A stretch of DNA of 64,000 nt, from NCBI GenBank assembly GCA_963556195.1, contig CAUVYP010000251.1:274001-338000 (forward strand), given 5' to 3'. Shown in pieces: positions 24,169 to 36,072 of this stretch; the stretch's first letter is position 1, and every line of letters starts with the position of its first letter. Under the pieces are notes generated by a model that was not told where the DNA came from, searched no databases, and saw only the letters and a program-made list of their open reading frames with translations. This DNA comes from Sepiola atlantica. Its lineage: Eukaryota; Mollusca; Cephalopoda; Sepiida; Sepiolidae. The position numbers and the translations under genes are program-made.

Positions 24169-27144
24169 TTAGCGCGTTTTAAAGTTGATATCGCTTTTGT
24201 TTATAACTTCCACATTTATTCGAATTGTGCAAGGAAACTTTGCAGACAGTCGCGGAGACACATTTGCTACTGAAGTACCAAGTTTCAGAAGTGCAGCTCT
24301 TGTACTGCCGGAGATATGTCGATACAAACTGAATACGCAAAACATCAACAAAATGTAGCGCGTTTTAAAGTTGATATCGCTTTTGTTTATAACTTCCACA
24401 TTTATTCGAATTGTGCAACGAAACTTTGCAGACAGTCGCGGAGACACATTTTCTACTGAAGTACCAAGGTTCAGAAGTGCAGCTCTTGTACTGCCGGGGA
24501 TATGTCGATACAAACTGAATACGCAAAACATCAACAAAATTTAGCGCGTTTTAAAGTTGATATCGCTTTTGTTTATAACTTCCACATTTATTCGAATTGT
24601 GCAACGAAACTTTGCAGACAGTCGCGGAGACACATTTTGTACTGAAGTACCAAGTTTCAGAAGTGCAGCTCTTGTACTGCCGGAGATATGTCGATACAAA
24701 CTGAATACGCAAAAAATCAACAAAATTTAGCGCGTTTTAAAGTTGATATCGCTTTTGTTTATAACTTCCACATTTATTCGAATTGTGCAACGAAACTTTG
24801 CAGACAGTCGCGGAGACACATATTCCACTGAAGTACTAAGTTTCAGAAGTGCAGTACTTGTACTGCCGGAGATATGTCGATACAAACTGAATACGCAAAA
24901 CATCAACAAAATTTAGCGCGTTTTAAAGTTGATATCGCTTTTGTTTATAACTTCCACATTTATTCGAATTATGCAACGAAACTTTGCAGACAGTCGCGAA
25001 GACACATTTTCTACTGAAGTACCAAGTTTCAGAAGTGCAGCTTTTGTACTGCTGGAGATGTGTCGATACAAACTGAATACGCAAAACATCAACAAAATTT
25101 AGCGCGTTTTAAAGTTGATATCGCTTTTGTTTATAACTTCCACATTTATTCGAATTGTGCAACGAAACTTTGCAGACAGTCGCGGAGACACATTGTCCAC
25201 TGAAGTACTAAGTTTCAGAAGTGCAGTACTTGTACTGCCGGAGATATGTCGATACAAACTGAATACGCAAAACATCAACAAAATTTAGCGCGTTTTAAAG
25301 TTGATATCGCTTTTGTTTATAACTTCCACATTTATTCGAATTGTGCAACGAAACTTTGCAGACAGTCGCGGAGACACATTTTCTACTGAAGTACCAAGTT
25401 TCAGAAGTGCAGCTCTTGTACTGCCGGGGATATGTCGATACAAACTGAATACGCAAAACATCAACAAAATTTAGCGCATTTTAAAGTTGATATCGCTTTT
25501 GTTTATAACTTCCACATTTATTCGAATTGTGCAACGAAACTTTGCAGACAGTCGCGGAGACACATGTTCTACTGAAGTACCAAGTTTCAGAAGTGCAGCT
25601 CTTGTACTGTTGGAGATATGTCGATACAAACTGAATACGCAAAACATCAACAAAATGTACCGCGTTTTAAAGTTGATATCGCTTTTGTTTATAACTTCCA
25701 CATTTATTCGAATTGTGCAACGAAACTTTGCAGACAGTCGCGGAGACACATTTTCTACTGAAGTACCAAGTTTCAGAAGTGCAGCTCTTGTACTGCCGGA
25801 GATATGTCGATACAAACTGAATACGCAAAACATCAACAAAATTTAGCGCGTTTTAAAGTTGATATCGCTTTTGTTTATAACTTCCACATTTATTCGAATT
25901 GTGCTACGAAACTTTGCAGACAGTCGCGGAGACACATTTTCCACTGACGTACTAAGTTTCAGAAGTGCAGCTCTTGTACTGCCGGAGATATGTCGATACA
26001 AACTGAATACGCAAAACATCAACAAAATTTAGCGCGTTTTAAAGTTGATATCGCTTTTGTTTATAACTTCCACATTTATTCGAATTGTGCAACGAAACTT
26101 TGCAGACAGTCGCGGAGACACATTTGCTACTGAAGTACCAAGTTTCAGAAGTGCAGCTCTTGTACTGCCGGAGATATGTCGATACAAACTGAATACGCAA
26201 AACATCAACAAAATTTAGCGCGTTTTAAAGTTGATATCGCTTTTGTTTATAACTTCCACATTTATTCGAATTGTGCAACGAAACTTTGCAGACAGTCGCG
26301 GAGACACATTTTCTACTGAAGTACCAAGTTTCAGAAGTGCAGCTCTTGTACTGCCGGAGATATGTCGATACAAACTGAATACGCAAAAAATCAACAAAAT
26401 TTAGCGCGTTTTAAAGTTGATATCGCTTTTGTTTATAACTTCCACATGTATTCGAATTGTGCAACGAAACTTTGCAGACAGTCGCGAAGACACATTTTCT
26501 ACTGAAGTACCAAGTTTCAGAAGTGCAGCTCTTGTACTGCCGGAGATGTGTCGATACAAACTGAATACGCAAAACATCAACAAAATTTAGCGCGTTTTAA
26601 AGTTGATATCGCTTTTGTTTATAACTTCCACATTTATTCGAATTGTGCAAGGAAACTTTGCAGACAGTCGCGGAGACACATTAGCTACTGAAGTACCAAG
26701 TTTCAGAAGTGCAGCTCTTGTACTGCCGGAGATATGTCGATACAAACTGAATACGCAAAACATCAACAAAATTTAGCGCATTTTAAAGTTGATATCGCTT
26801 TTGTTTATAACTTCCACATTTATTCGAATTGTGCAACGAAACTTTTCAGACAGTCGCGGAGACACATTTTCCACTGAAGTACTAAGTTTCAGAAGTGCAG
26901 TACTTGTACTGCCGGAGATATGTCGATACAAACTGAATACGCAAAACATCAACAAATTTTAGCGCGTTTTAAAGTTGATATCGCTTTTGTGTATAACTTC
27001 AACATTTATTCGAATTGTGCAACGAAACTTTGCAGACAGTCGCGGAGACACATGTTCTACTGAAGTACCAAGTTTCAGAAGTGCAGCTCTTGTACTGCCG
27101 GGGATATGTCGATACAAACTGAATACGCAAAACATCAACAAAAT
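24169..27144. repeat. 16-mer HOR unit (2976 bp) containing 9-mer copy 3
   Basis: The 9-mer occupies 24169-25842 and keeps the slot order of copies 1 and 2. The trailing part matches the previous unit (CCACTGACG, ATGTATTCG, TTAGCTACT, then GTGTATAAC), but one extra monomer at 26773-26958 stands before the GTGTATAAC monomer at 26959. It has GCGCATTTT, CTTTTCAGAC and CCACTGAAGTACTAAG. Two other slots are replaced: TTGCTACT at 26029 and TTCTACT at 26215. The unit is thus a mosaic with at least one monomer gained. Confidence 0.82.
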
Positions 27145-30100
27145 TTAGCACCTTTTAAAGTTGATATCGCTTTTGTTTATAACTTCCACATTTATTCGAA
27201 TTGTGCAAGGAAACTTTGCAGACAGTCGCGGAGACACATTAGCTACTGAAGTAACAAGTTTCAGAAGTGCAGCTCTTGTACTGCCGGAGATATGTCAATA
27301 CAAACTGAATACGCAAAACATCAACAAAATGTAGCGCGTTTTAAAGTTGATATCGCTTTTGTTTATAACTTCCACATTTATTCGAATTGTGCAACGAAAC
27401 TTTGCAGACAGTCGCGGAGACACATTTTCTACTGAAGTACCAAGGTTCAGAAGTGCAGCTCTTGTACTGCCGGGGATATGTCGATACAAACTGAATACGC
27501 AAAAAATCAACAAAATTTAGCGCGTTTTAAAGTTGATATCGCTTTTGTTTATAACTTCCACATTTATTCGAATTGTGCAACGAAACTTTGCAGACAGTCG
27601 CGGAGACACATTTTCCACTGAAGTACTAAGTTTCAGAAGTGCAGCTCTTGTACTGCCGGAGATATGTCGATACAAACTGAATACGCAAAACATCAACAAA
27701 ATTTAGCGCGTTTTAAAGTTGATATCGCTTTTGTTTATAACTTCCACATTTATTCGAATTATGCAACGAAACTTTGCAGACAGTCGCGGAGACACATTTG
27801 CTACTGAAGTACCAAGTTTCAGAAGTGCAGCTCTTGTACTGCCGGGGATATGTCGATACAAACTGAATACGCAAAACATCAACAAAATTTAGCGCGTTTT
27901 AAAGTTGATATCGCTTTTGTTTATAACTTCCACATTTATTCGAATTGTGCAACGAAACTTTGCAGACAGTCGCGGAGACACATTTTCTACTGAAGTACCA
28001 AGTTTCAGAAGTGCAGCTCTTGTACTGCCGGGGATATGTTGATACAAACTGAATACGCAAAACATCAACAAAATTTAGCGCGTTTTAAAGTTGATATCGC
28101 TTTTGTTTATAACTTCCACATTTATTCGAATTGTGCAACGAAACTTTGCAGACAGTCGCGGAGACACATTTGCTACTGAAGTACCAAGTTTCAGAAGTGC
28201 AGCTCTTGTACTGCCGGAGATATGTCGATACAAACTGAATACGCAAAACATCAACAAAATTTAGCGCGTTTTTAAGTTGATATCGCTTTTGTTTATAACT
28301 TCCACATTTATTCGAATTGTGCAACGAAACCTTGCAGACAGTCGCGGAGACACATTTTCTACTGAAGTACCAAGTTTCAGAAGTGCAGCTCTTGTACTGC
28401 CGGGGATATGTCGATACAAACTGAATACGAAAAACATCAACAATATTTAGCGCGTTTTAAAGTTGATATCGCTTTTGTTTATAACTTCCACATGTATTCG
28501 AATTGTGCAACGAAACTTTGCAGACAGTCGCGAAGACACATTTTCTACTGAAGTACCAAGTTTCAGAAGTGCAGCTCTTGTACTGCCGGAGATGTGTCGA
28601 TACAAACTGAATACGCAAAACATCAACAAAATTTAGCGCGTTTTAAAGTTGATATCGCTTTTGTTTATAACTTCCACATTTATTCGAATTGTGTAACGAA
28701 ACTTTGCAGACAGTCGCGGAGACACATTTTCTACTGAAGTACCAAGTTTCAGAAGTGCAGCTCTTGTACTGCCGGGGATATGTCGATACAAACTGAATAC
28801 GCAAAACATCAACAAAATTTAGCGCGTTTTAAAGTTGATATCGCTTTTGTTTATAACTTCCACATTTATTCGAATTGTGCAACGAAACTTTGCAGACAGT
28901 CGCGGAGACACATTTGCTACTGAAGTACCAAGTTTCAGAAGTGCAGCTCTTGTACTGCCGGAGATATGTCGATACAAACTGAATACGCAAAACATCAACA
29001 AAATTTAGCGCGTTTTAAAGTTGATATCGCTTTTGTTTATAACTTCCACATTTATTCGAATTGTGCAACGAAACTTTGCAGACAGTCGCGGAGACACATT
29101 TGCTACTGAAGTACCAAGTTTCAGAAGTGCAGCTCTTGTACTGCCGGAGATATGTCGATACAAACTGAATACGCAAAACATCAACAAAATTTAGCGCGTT
29201 TTAAAGTTGATATCGCTTTTGTTTATAACTTCCACATTTATTCGAATTGTGCGACGAAACTTTGCAGACAGTCGCGGAGACACATTTTCCACTGAAGTAC
29301 CAAGTTTCAGAAGTGCAGCTCTTGTACTGCCGGAGATATGTCGATACAAACTGAATACGCAAAACATCAACAAAATTTAGCGCGTCTTAAAGTTGATATC
29401 GCTTTTGTTTATAACTTCCACATTTATTCGAATTGTGCAACGAAACTTTGCAGACAGTCGCGGAGACACATTTTCTACTGAAGTACCAAGTTTCAGAAGT
29501 GCAGCTCTTGTACTTCCGGGGATATGTCGATACAAACTGAATACGCAAAACATCAACAAAATTTAGCGCGTTTTAAAGTTGATATCGCTTTTGTTTATAA
29601 CTTCCACATTTATTCGAATTGTGCAAGGAAACTTTGCAGACAGTCGCGGAGACACATTCGCTACTGAAGTACCAAGTTTCAGAAATTCAGCTCTTGTACT
29701 GCCGGAGATATGTCGATACAAACTGAATACGCAAAACATCAACAAAATGTAGCGCGTTTTAAAGTTGATATCGCTTTTGTTTATAACTTCCACATTTATG
29801 CGAATTGTGCAACGAAACTTTGCAGACAGTCGCGCAGACACATTTTCCACTGAAGTACCAAGTTTCAGAAGTGCAGCTCTTGTACTGCCCGGGATATGTC
29901 GATACAAACTGAATACGCAAAACATCAACAAAATTTAGCGCGTTTTAAAGTTGATATCGCTTTTGTTTATAACTTCCACATTTATTCGAATTGTGCAACG
30001 AAACTTTGCAGACAGTCGCGGAGACACATGTTCTACTGAAGTACCAAGTTTCAGAAGTGCAGCTCTTGTACTGCCGGAGATGTGTCGATACAAACTGAAT

Positions 30101-32352
30101 ACGCAAAACATCAACAAAATTTAGTACGTTTTAAAGTTGATATCGCTTTTGTTTATAACTTCCACATTTATTCGAATTGTGCAACGAAACTTTGCAGACA
30201 GTCGCGGAGACACATTTTCCACTGAAGTCCTAAGTTTCAGAAGTGCAGTACTTGTACTGCCGGAGATATGTCGAAACAAACTGAATACGCAAAACATCAA
30301 CAAAATGTAGCGCGTTTTAAAGTTGATATCGCTTTTGTTTATAACTTCCACATTTATTCGAATTGTGCAACGAAACTTTGCAGACAGTCGCGGAGACATA
30401 TTTTCTACTGAAGTACCAAGTTTCAGAAGTGCAGCTCTTGTACTGCCGGGGATATGTCGATACACACTGAATACGCAAAACATCAACAAAATTTAGCGCG
30501 TTTTAAAGTTGATATCGCTTTTGTTTATAACTTTCACATTTATTCGAATTGTGCAAGGAAACTTTGCAGACAGTCGCGGAGACACATTTGCTACTAGAGT
30601 ACCAAGTTTCAGAAGTGCAGTACTTGTACTGCCGGAGATATGTCGATACAAACTGAATACGCAAAACATCAACAAAATGTAGCGCGTTTTAAAGTTGATA
30701 TCGCTTTTGTTTATAACTTCCACATTTATTCGAATTGTGCAACGAAACTTTGCAGACAGTCGCGGAGACACATTTGCTACTGAAGTACCAAGTTTCAGAA
30801 GTGCAGCTCTTGTACTGCCGGGGATATGTCGATACAAACTGAATACGCAAAACATCAACAAAATTTAGCGCGTTTTAAAGTTGATATCGCTTTTGTTTAT
30901 AACTTCCACATTTATTCGGATTGTGCAACGAAACTTTGCAGACAGTCGCGGAGACACATTTTCTACTGAAGTACCAAGTTTCAGAAGTGCAGCTCTTGTA
31001 CTGCCGGAGATATGTCGATACAAACTGAATACGCAAAAAATCAACAAAATTTAGCGCGTTTTAAAGTTGATATCGCTTTTGTTTATAACTTCCACATGTA
31101 TTCGAATTGTGCAACGAAACTTTGCAGACAGTCGCGAAGACACATTTTCTACTGAAGTACCAAGTTTCAGAAGTGCAGCTCTTGTACTGCCGGGGATATG
31201 TCGATACAAACTGAATACGCAAAACATCAACAAAATTTAGCGCGTTTTAAAGTTGATATCGCTTTTGTTTATAACTTCCACATTTATTCGAATTGTGCAA
31301 CGAAACTTTGCAGACAGTCGCGGAGACACATTTGCTATTGAAGTACCAAGTTTCAGAAGTGCAGCTCTTGTACTGCCGGAGATATGTCGATACAAACTGA
31401 ATACGCAAAACATTAACAAAATTTAGCGCGTTTTAAAGTTGATATCGCTTTTGTTTATAACTTCCACATTTATTCGAATTGTGCAACGAAACTTTGCAGA
31501 CAGTCGCGGAGACACATTTTCTACTGAAGTACCAAGTTTCAGAAGTGCAGCTCTTGTACTGCCGGGGATATGTGGATACAAACTGAATACGCAAAACATC
31601 AACAAAATTTAGCGCGTTTTAAAGTTGATATCGCTTTTGTTTATAACTTCCACATTTATTCGAATTGTGCAACGAAACTTTGCAGACAGTCGCGGAGACA
31701 CATTTGCTACTGAAGTACCAAGTTTCAGAAGTGCAGCTCTTGTACTGCCGGAGATATGTCGATACAAACTGAATACGCAAAACATCAACAAAATGTAGCG
31801 CGTCTTAAAGTTGATATCGCTTTTGTTTATAACTTCCACATTTATTCGAATTGTGCAACGAAACTTTGCAGACAGTCGCGGAGACACATTTTCTACTGAA
31901 GTACCAAGTTTCAGAAGTGCAGCTCTTGTACTGCCGGGGATATGTCGATACAAACTGAATACGCAAAACATCAACAAAATTTAGCGCGTTTTAAAGTTGA
32001 TATCGCTTTTGTTTATAACTTCCACATTTATTCGAATTGTGCAAGGAAACTTTGCAGACAGTCGCGGAGACACATTTGCTACTGAAGTACCAAGTTTCAG
32101 AAGTGCAGCTCTTGTACTGCCGGAGATATGTCGATACAAACTGAATACGCAAAACATCAACAAAATGTAGCGCGTTTTAAAGTTGATATCGCTTTTGTTT
32201 ATAACTTCCACATTTATTCGAATTGTGCAACGAAACTTTGCAGACAGTCGCGGAGACACATGTTCTACTGAAGTACCAAGTTTCAGAAGTGCAGCTCTTG
32301 TACTGCCGGGGATATGTCGATACAAACTGAATACGCAAAAAATCAACAAAAT
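27145..32352. repeat. Array domain D: irregular monomer order
   Basis: Twenty-eight monomers, all 186 bp, mainly the TTGCTACT, TTCTACT and GGGGATATG types. It opens with the first two slots of the domain C unit (AAGG at 27145, CCAAGGTTC at 27331), which then break off. I see no period longer than two monomers that holds across the domain. Adjacent monomers 28819-29004 and 29005-29190 look identical, which suggests single-monomer duplication. The ordered pair AAGG then GTAGCGCG recurs at 29563, 30493 and 31981. The cassette in its TCTCGAATA or TCTTGAATA forms is absent. Confidence 0.7.
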
Positions 32353-34026
32353 TTAGCGCGTTTTAAAGTTGATATCGCTTTTGTTTATAACTTCCACATT
32401 TATTCGAATTGTGCAACGAAACTTTGCAGACAGTCGCGGAGACACATTTGCTACTGAAGTACCAAGTTTCAGAAGTGCAGCTCTTGTACTGCCGGAGATA
32501 TGTATATAAAAACTGAATACGCAAAACATCAACAAAATGTAGCGCGTTTTAAAGTTGATATCGCTTTTGTTTATAACTTCCACATTTATTCGAATTGTGC
32601 AACGAAACTTTGCAGACAGTCGCGGAGACACATTTTCTACTCAAGTACTAAGTTTCAGAAGTGCAGCTCTTGTACTGCCGGAGATATGTCGATACAAACT
32701 GAATACGCAAAACATCAACAAAATTTAGCGCGTTTTAAAGTTGATATCGCTTTTGTTTATAACTTCCACATTTATTCGAATTGTGCTATGCGACTTTGCA
32801 GACAGTCGCGGAGACACATTTTCTACTGAAGTACCAAGTATCAGAAGTGCAGCTCTTGTACTGCCGGAGATGTGTCGATACAAACTGAATACGCAAAACA
32901 TCAACAAAATTTAGCGCGTTTTAAAGTTGATATCGCTTTTGTTAATAACTTCTAGATTTATTCGAATTATGCAATGAAACTTTGCAGACAGTCTCGAATA
33001 TACTTTTTCTACTGAAGTACCATGTTTCAGAAGTGCAGCTCTTGTACTGCCGGAGATATGTCGATACAAACTGAATACGCAAAACATCAACAAAATTTAG
33101 CGCGTTTTAAAGTTGATATCGCTTTTGTTTATAACTTCCACATTTATTCGAATTGTGCAACGAAACTTTGCAGACAGTCGCGGAGACACATTTGCTACTG
33201 AAGTACCAAGTTTCAGAAGTGCAGCTCTTGTACTGCCGGAGATATGTCGATAAAAACTGAATACGCAAAACATCAACAAAATGTAGCGCGTTTTAAAGTT
33301 GATATCGCTTTTGTTTATAACTTCCACATTTATTCGAATTGTGCAACGAAACTTTGCAGACAGTCGCGGAGACACATTTTCTACTCAAGTACTAAGTTTC
33401 AGAAGTGCAGCTCTTGTACTGCCGGAGATATGTCGATACAAACTGAATACGCAAAACATCAACAAAATTTAGCGCGTTTTAAAGTTGATATCGCTTTTGT
33501 TTATAACTTCCACATTTATTCGAATTGTGCTACGCGACTTTGCAGACAGTCGCGGAGACACATTTTCTACTGAAGTATTAAGTATCAGTAGTGCAGCTCT
33601 TGTACTGCCGGAGATGTGTCGATACAAACTGAATACGCAAAACATCAACAAAATTTAGCGCGTTTTAAAGTTGATATCGCTTTTGTTTATAACTTCTAGA
33701 TTTATTCGAATTATGCAACGAAACTTTGCAGACAGTCTCGAATATACTTTTTCTACTGAAGTACCATGTTTCAGAAGTGCAGCTCTTGTACTGCCGGAGA
33801 TATGTCGATACAAACTGAATACGCAAAACATCAACAAAATTTAGCGCGTTTTAAAGTTGATATCGCTTTTGTTTATAACTTCCACATTCATTCGAATTGT
33901 GCAACGAAACTTTGCAGACAGTCGCGGAGACACATTTTCTACTGAAGTACCAAGTTTCAGAAGTGCAGCTCTTGTACTGCCGGGGATATGTCGATACAAA
34001 CTGAATACGCAAAACATCAACAAAAT
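32353..34026. repeat. Nine-monomer block (1674 bp), copy 1
   Basis: Matches 34399-36072 monomer for monomer at an offset of 2046 bp (11 monomers). Shared rare variants are ATGTATATAAAAACTG in the first monomer, GTTAATAACTTCTAG with GCAATGAAAC in the fourth, CGATAAAAACTG in the fifth, TATTAAGTATCAG in the seventh and CATTCATTCG in the ninth. Internally it also holds a four-monomer period (744 bp) visible at 32353 and 33097. Confidence 0.83.
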
Positions 34027-34398
34027 TTAGCGCGTTTTAAAGTTGATATCGCTTTTGTTTATAACTTCCACATTTATTCGAATTGTGCAAGGAAACTTTG
34101 CAGACAGTCGCGGAGACACATTTGCTACTGAAGTACCAAGTTTCAGAAGTGCAGCTCTTGTACTGCCGGAGATATGTCGATACAAACTGAATACGCAAAA
34201 CATCAACAAAATGTAGCGCGTTTTAAAGTTGATATCGCTTTTGTTTATAACTTCCACATTTATTCGAATTGTGCAACGAAACTTTGCAGACAGTCGCGGA
34301 GAAACATTTTCTACTGAAGTACCAAGTTTCAGAAGTGCAGCTCTTGTACTGCCGGGGATATGTCGATACAAACTGAATACGCAAAAAATCAACAAAAT

Positions 34399-36072
34399 TT
34401 AGCGCGTTTTAAAGTTGATATCGCTTTTGTTTATAACTTCCACATTTATTCGAATTGTGCAACGAAACTTTGCAGACAGTCGCGGAGACACATTTGCTAC
34501 TGAAGTACCAAGTTTCAGAAGTGCAGCTCTTGTACTGCCGGAGATATGTATATAAAAACTGAATACGCAAAACATCAACAAAATGTAGCGCGTTTTAAAG
34601 TTGATATCGCTTTTGTTTATAACTTCCACATTTATTCGAATTGTGCAACGAAACTTTGCAGACAGTCGCGGAGACACATTTTCTACTCAAGTACTAAGTT
34701 TCAGAAGTGCAGCTCTTGTACTGCCGGAGATATGTCGATACAAACTGAATACGCAAAACATCAACAAAATTTAGCGCGTTTTAAAGTTGATATCGCTTTT
34801 GTTTATAACTTCCACATTTATTCGAATTGTGCTACGCGACTTTGCAGACAGTCGCGGAGACACATTTTCTACTGAAGTACCAAGTATCAGAAGTGCAGCT
34901 CTTGTACTGCCGGAGATGTGTCGATACAAACTGAATACGCAAAACATCAACAAAATTTAGCGCGTTTTAAAGTTGATATCGCTTTTGTTAATAACTTCTA
35001 GATTTATTCGAATTATGCAATGAAACTTTGCAGACAGTCTCGAATATACTTTTTCTACTGAAGTACCATGTTTCAGAAGTGCAGCTCTTGTACTGCCGGA
35101 GATATGTCGATACAAACTGAATACGCAAAACATCAACAAAATTTAGCGCGTTTTAAAGTTGATATCGCTTTTGTTTATAACTTCCACATTTATTCGAATT
35201 GTGCAACGAAACTTTGCAGACAGTCGCGGAGACACATTTGCTACTGAAGTACCAAGTTTCAGAAGTGCAGCTCTTGTACTGCCGGAGATATGTCGATAAA
35301 AACTGAATACGCAAAACATCAACAAAATGTAGCGCGTTTTAAAGTTGATATCGCTTTTGTTTATAACTTCCACATTTATTCGAATTGTGCAACGAAACTT
35401 TGCAGACAGTCGCGGAGACACATTTTCTACTGAAGTACTAAGTTTCAGAAGTGCAGCTCTTGTACTGCCGGAGATATGTCGATACAAACTGAATACGCAA
35501 AACATCAACAAAATTTAGCGCGTTTTAAAGTTGATATCGCTTTTGTTTATAACTTCCACATTTATTCGAATTGTGCTACGCGACTTTGCAGACAGTCGCG
35601 GAGACACATTTTCTACTGAAGTATTAAGTATCAGAAGTGCAGCTCTTGTACTGCCGGAGATGTGTCGATACAAACTGAATACGCAAAACATCAACAAAAT
35701 TTAGCGCGTTTTAAAGTTGATATCGCTTTTGTTTATAACTTCTAGATTTATTCGAATTATGCAACGAAACTTTGCAGACAGTCTCGAATATACTTTTTCT
35801 ACTGAAGTACCATGTTTCAGAAGTGCAGCTCTTGTACTGCCGGAGATATGTCGATACAAACTGAATACGCAAAACATCAACAAAATTTAGCGCGTTTTAA
35901 AGTTGATATCGCTTTTGTTTATAACTTCCACATTCATTCGAATTGTGCAACGAAACTTTGCAGACAGTCGCGGAGACACATTTTCTACTGAAGTACCAAG
36001 TTTCAGAAGTGCAGCTCTTGTACTGCCGGGGATATGTCGATACAAACTGAATACGCAAAACATCAACAAAAT
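34399..36072. repeat. Nine-monomer block (1674 bp), copy 2
   Basis: Second copy of 32353-34026. Differences include GCTACGCGAC here against GCTATGCGAC in the third monomer, and CTGAAGTACTAAG against CTCAAGTACTAAG in the sixth. After 36072 the order changes. The first copy goes on with an AAGG/GTAGCGCG pair, whereas here a TTGCTACT monomer with GGGGATATG leads into a repeat of the CGATAAAAACTG module at 36259. Confidence 0.83.

Larger units (their letters stand above)
19705..27144. repeat. Array domain C: 9-mer HOR within a 15/16-mer HOR
   Basis: The 9-monomer unit of 1674 bp occurs three times (19705-21378, 21379-23052, 24169-25842). Its slots are recognisable: AAGGAAAC with TTGCTACT, GTAGCGCG with CCAAGGTTC, CATTTTGTACTG, CATATTCCACTG, ATTATGC with GCTTTTG and CTGGAGATG, CATTGTCCACTG, a GGGGATATG monomer, GCGCATTTT with GTTGGAGAT, and GTACCGCG. 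Copies 2 and 3 sit in a longer period of 15 monomers (21379 to 24169). The next unit, 24169-27144, has 16. Confidence 0.85.

Noticed and set aside
32484..32520. TATA-like ATGTATATAAAAAC as a promoter
   Set aside because: It is a point-mutated form of ATGTCGATACAAAC at the same monomer position, found in just two HOR-copied monomers (32353 and 34399), with no downstream unit that differs from other monomers.
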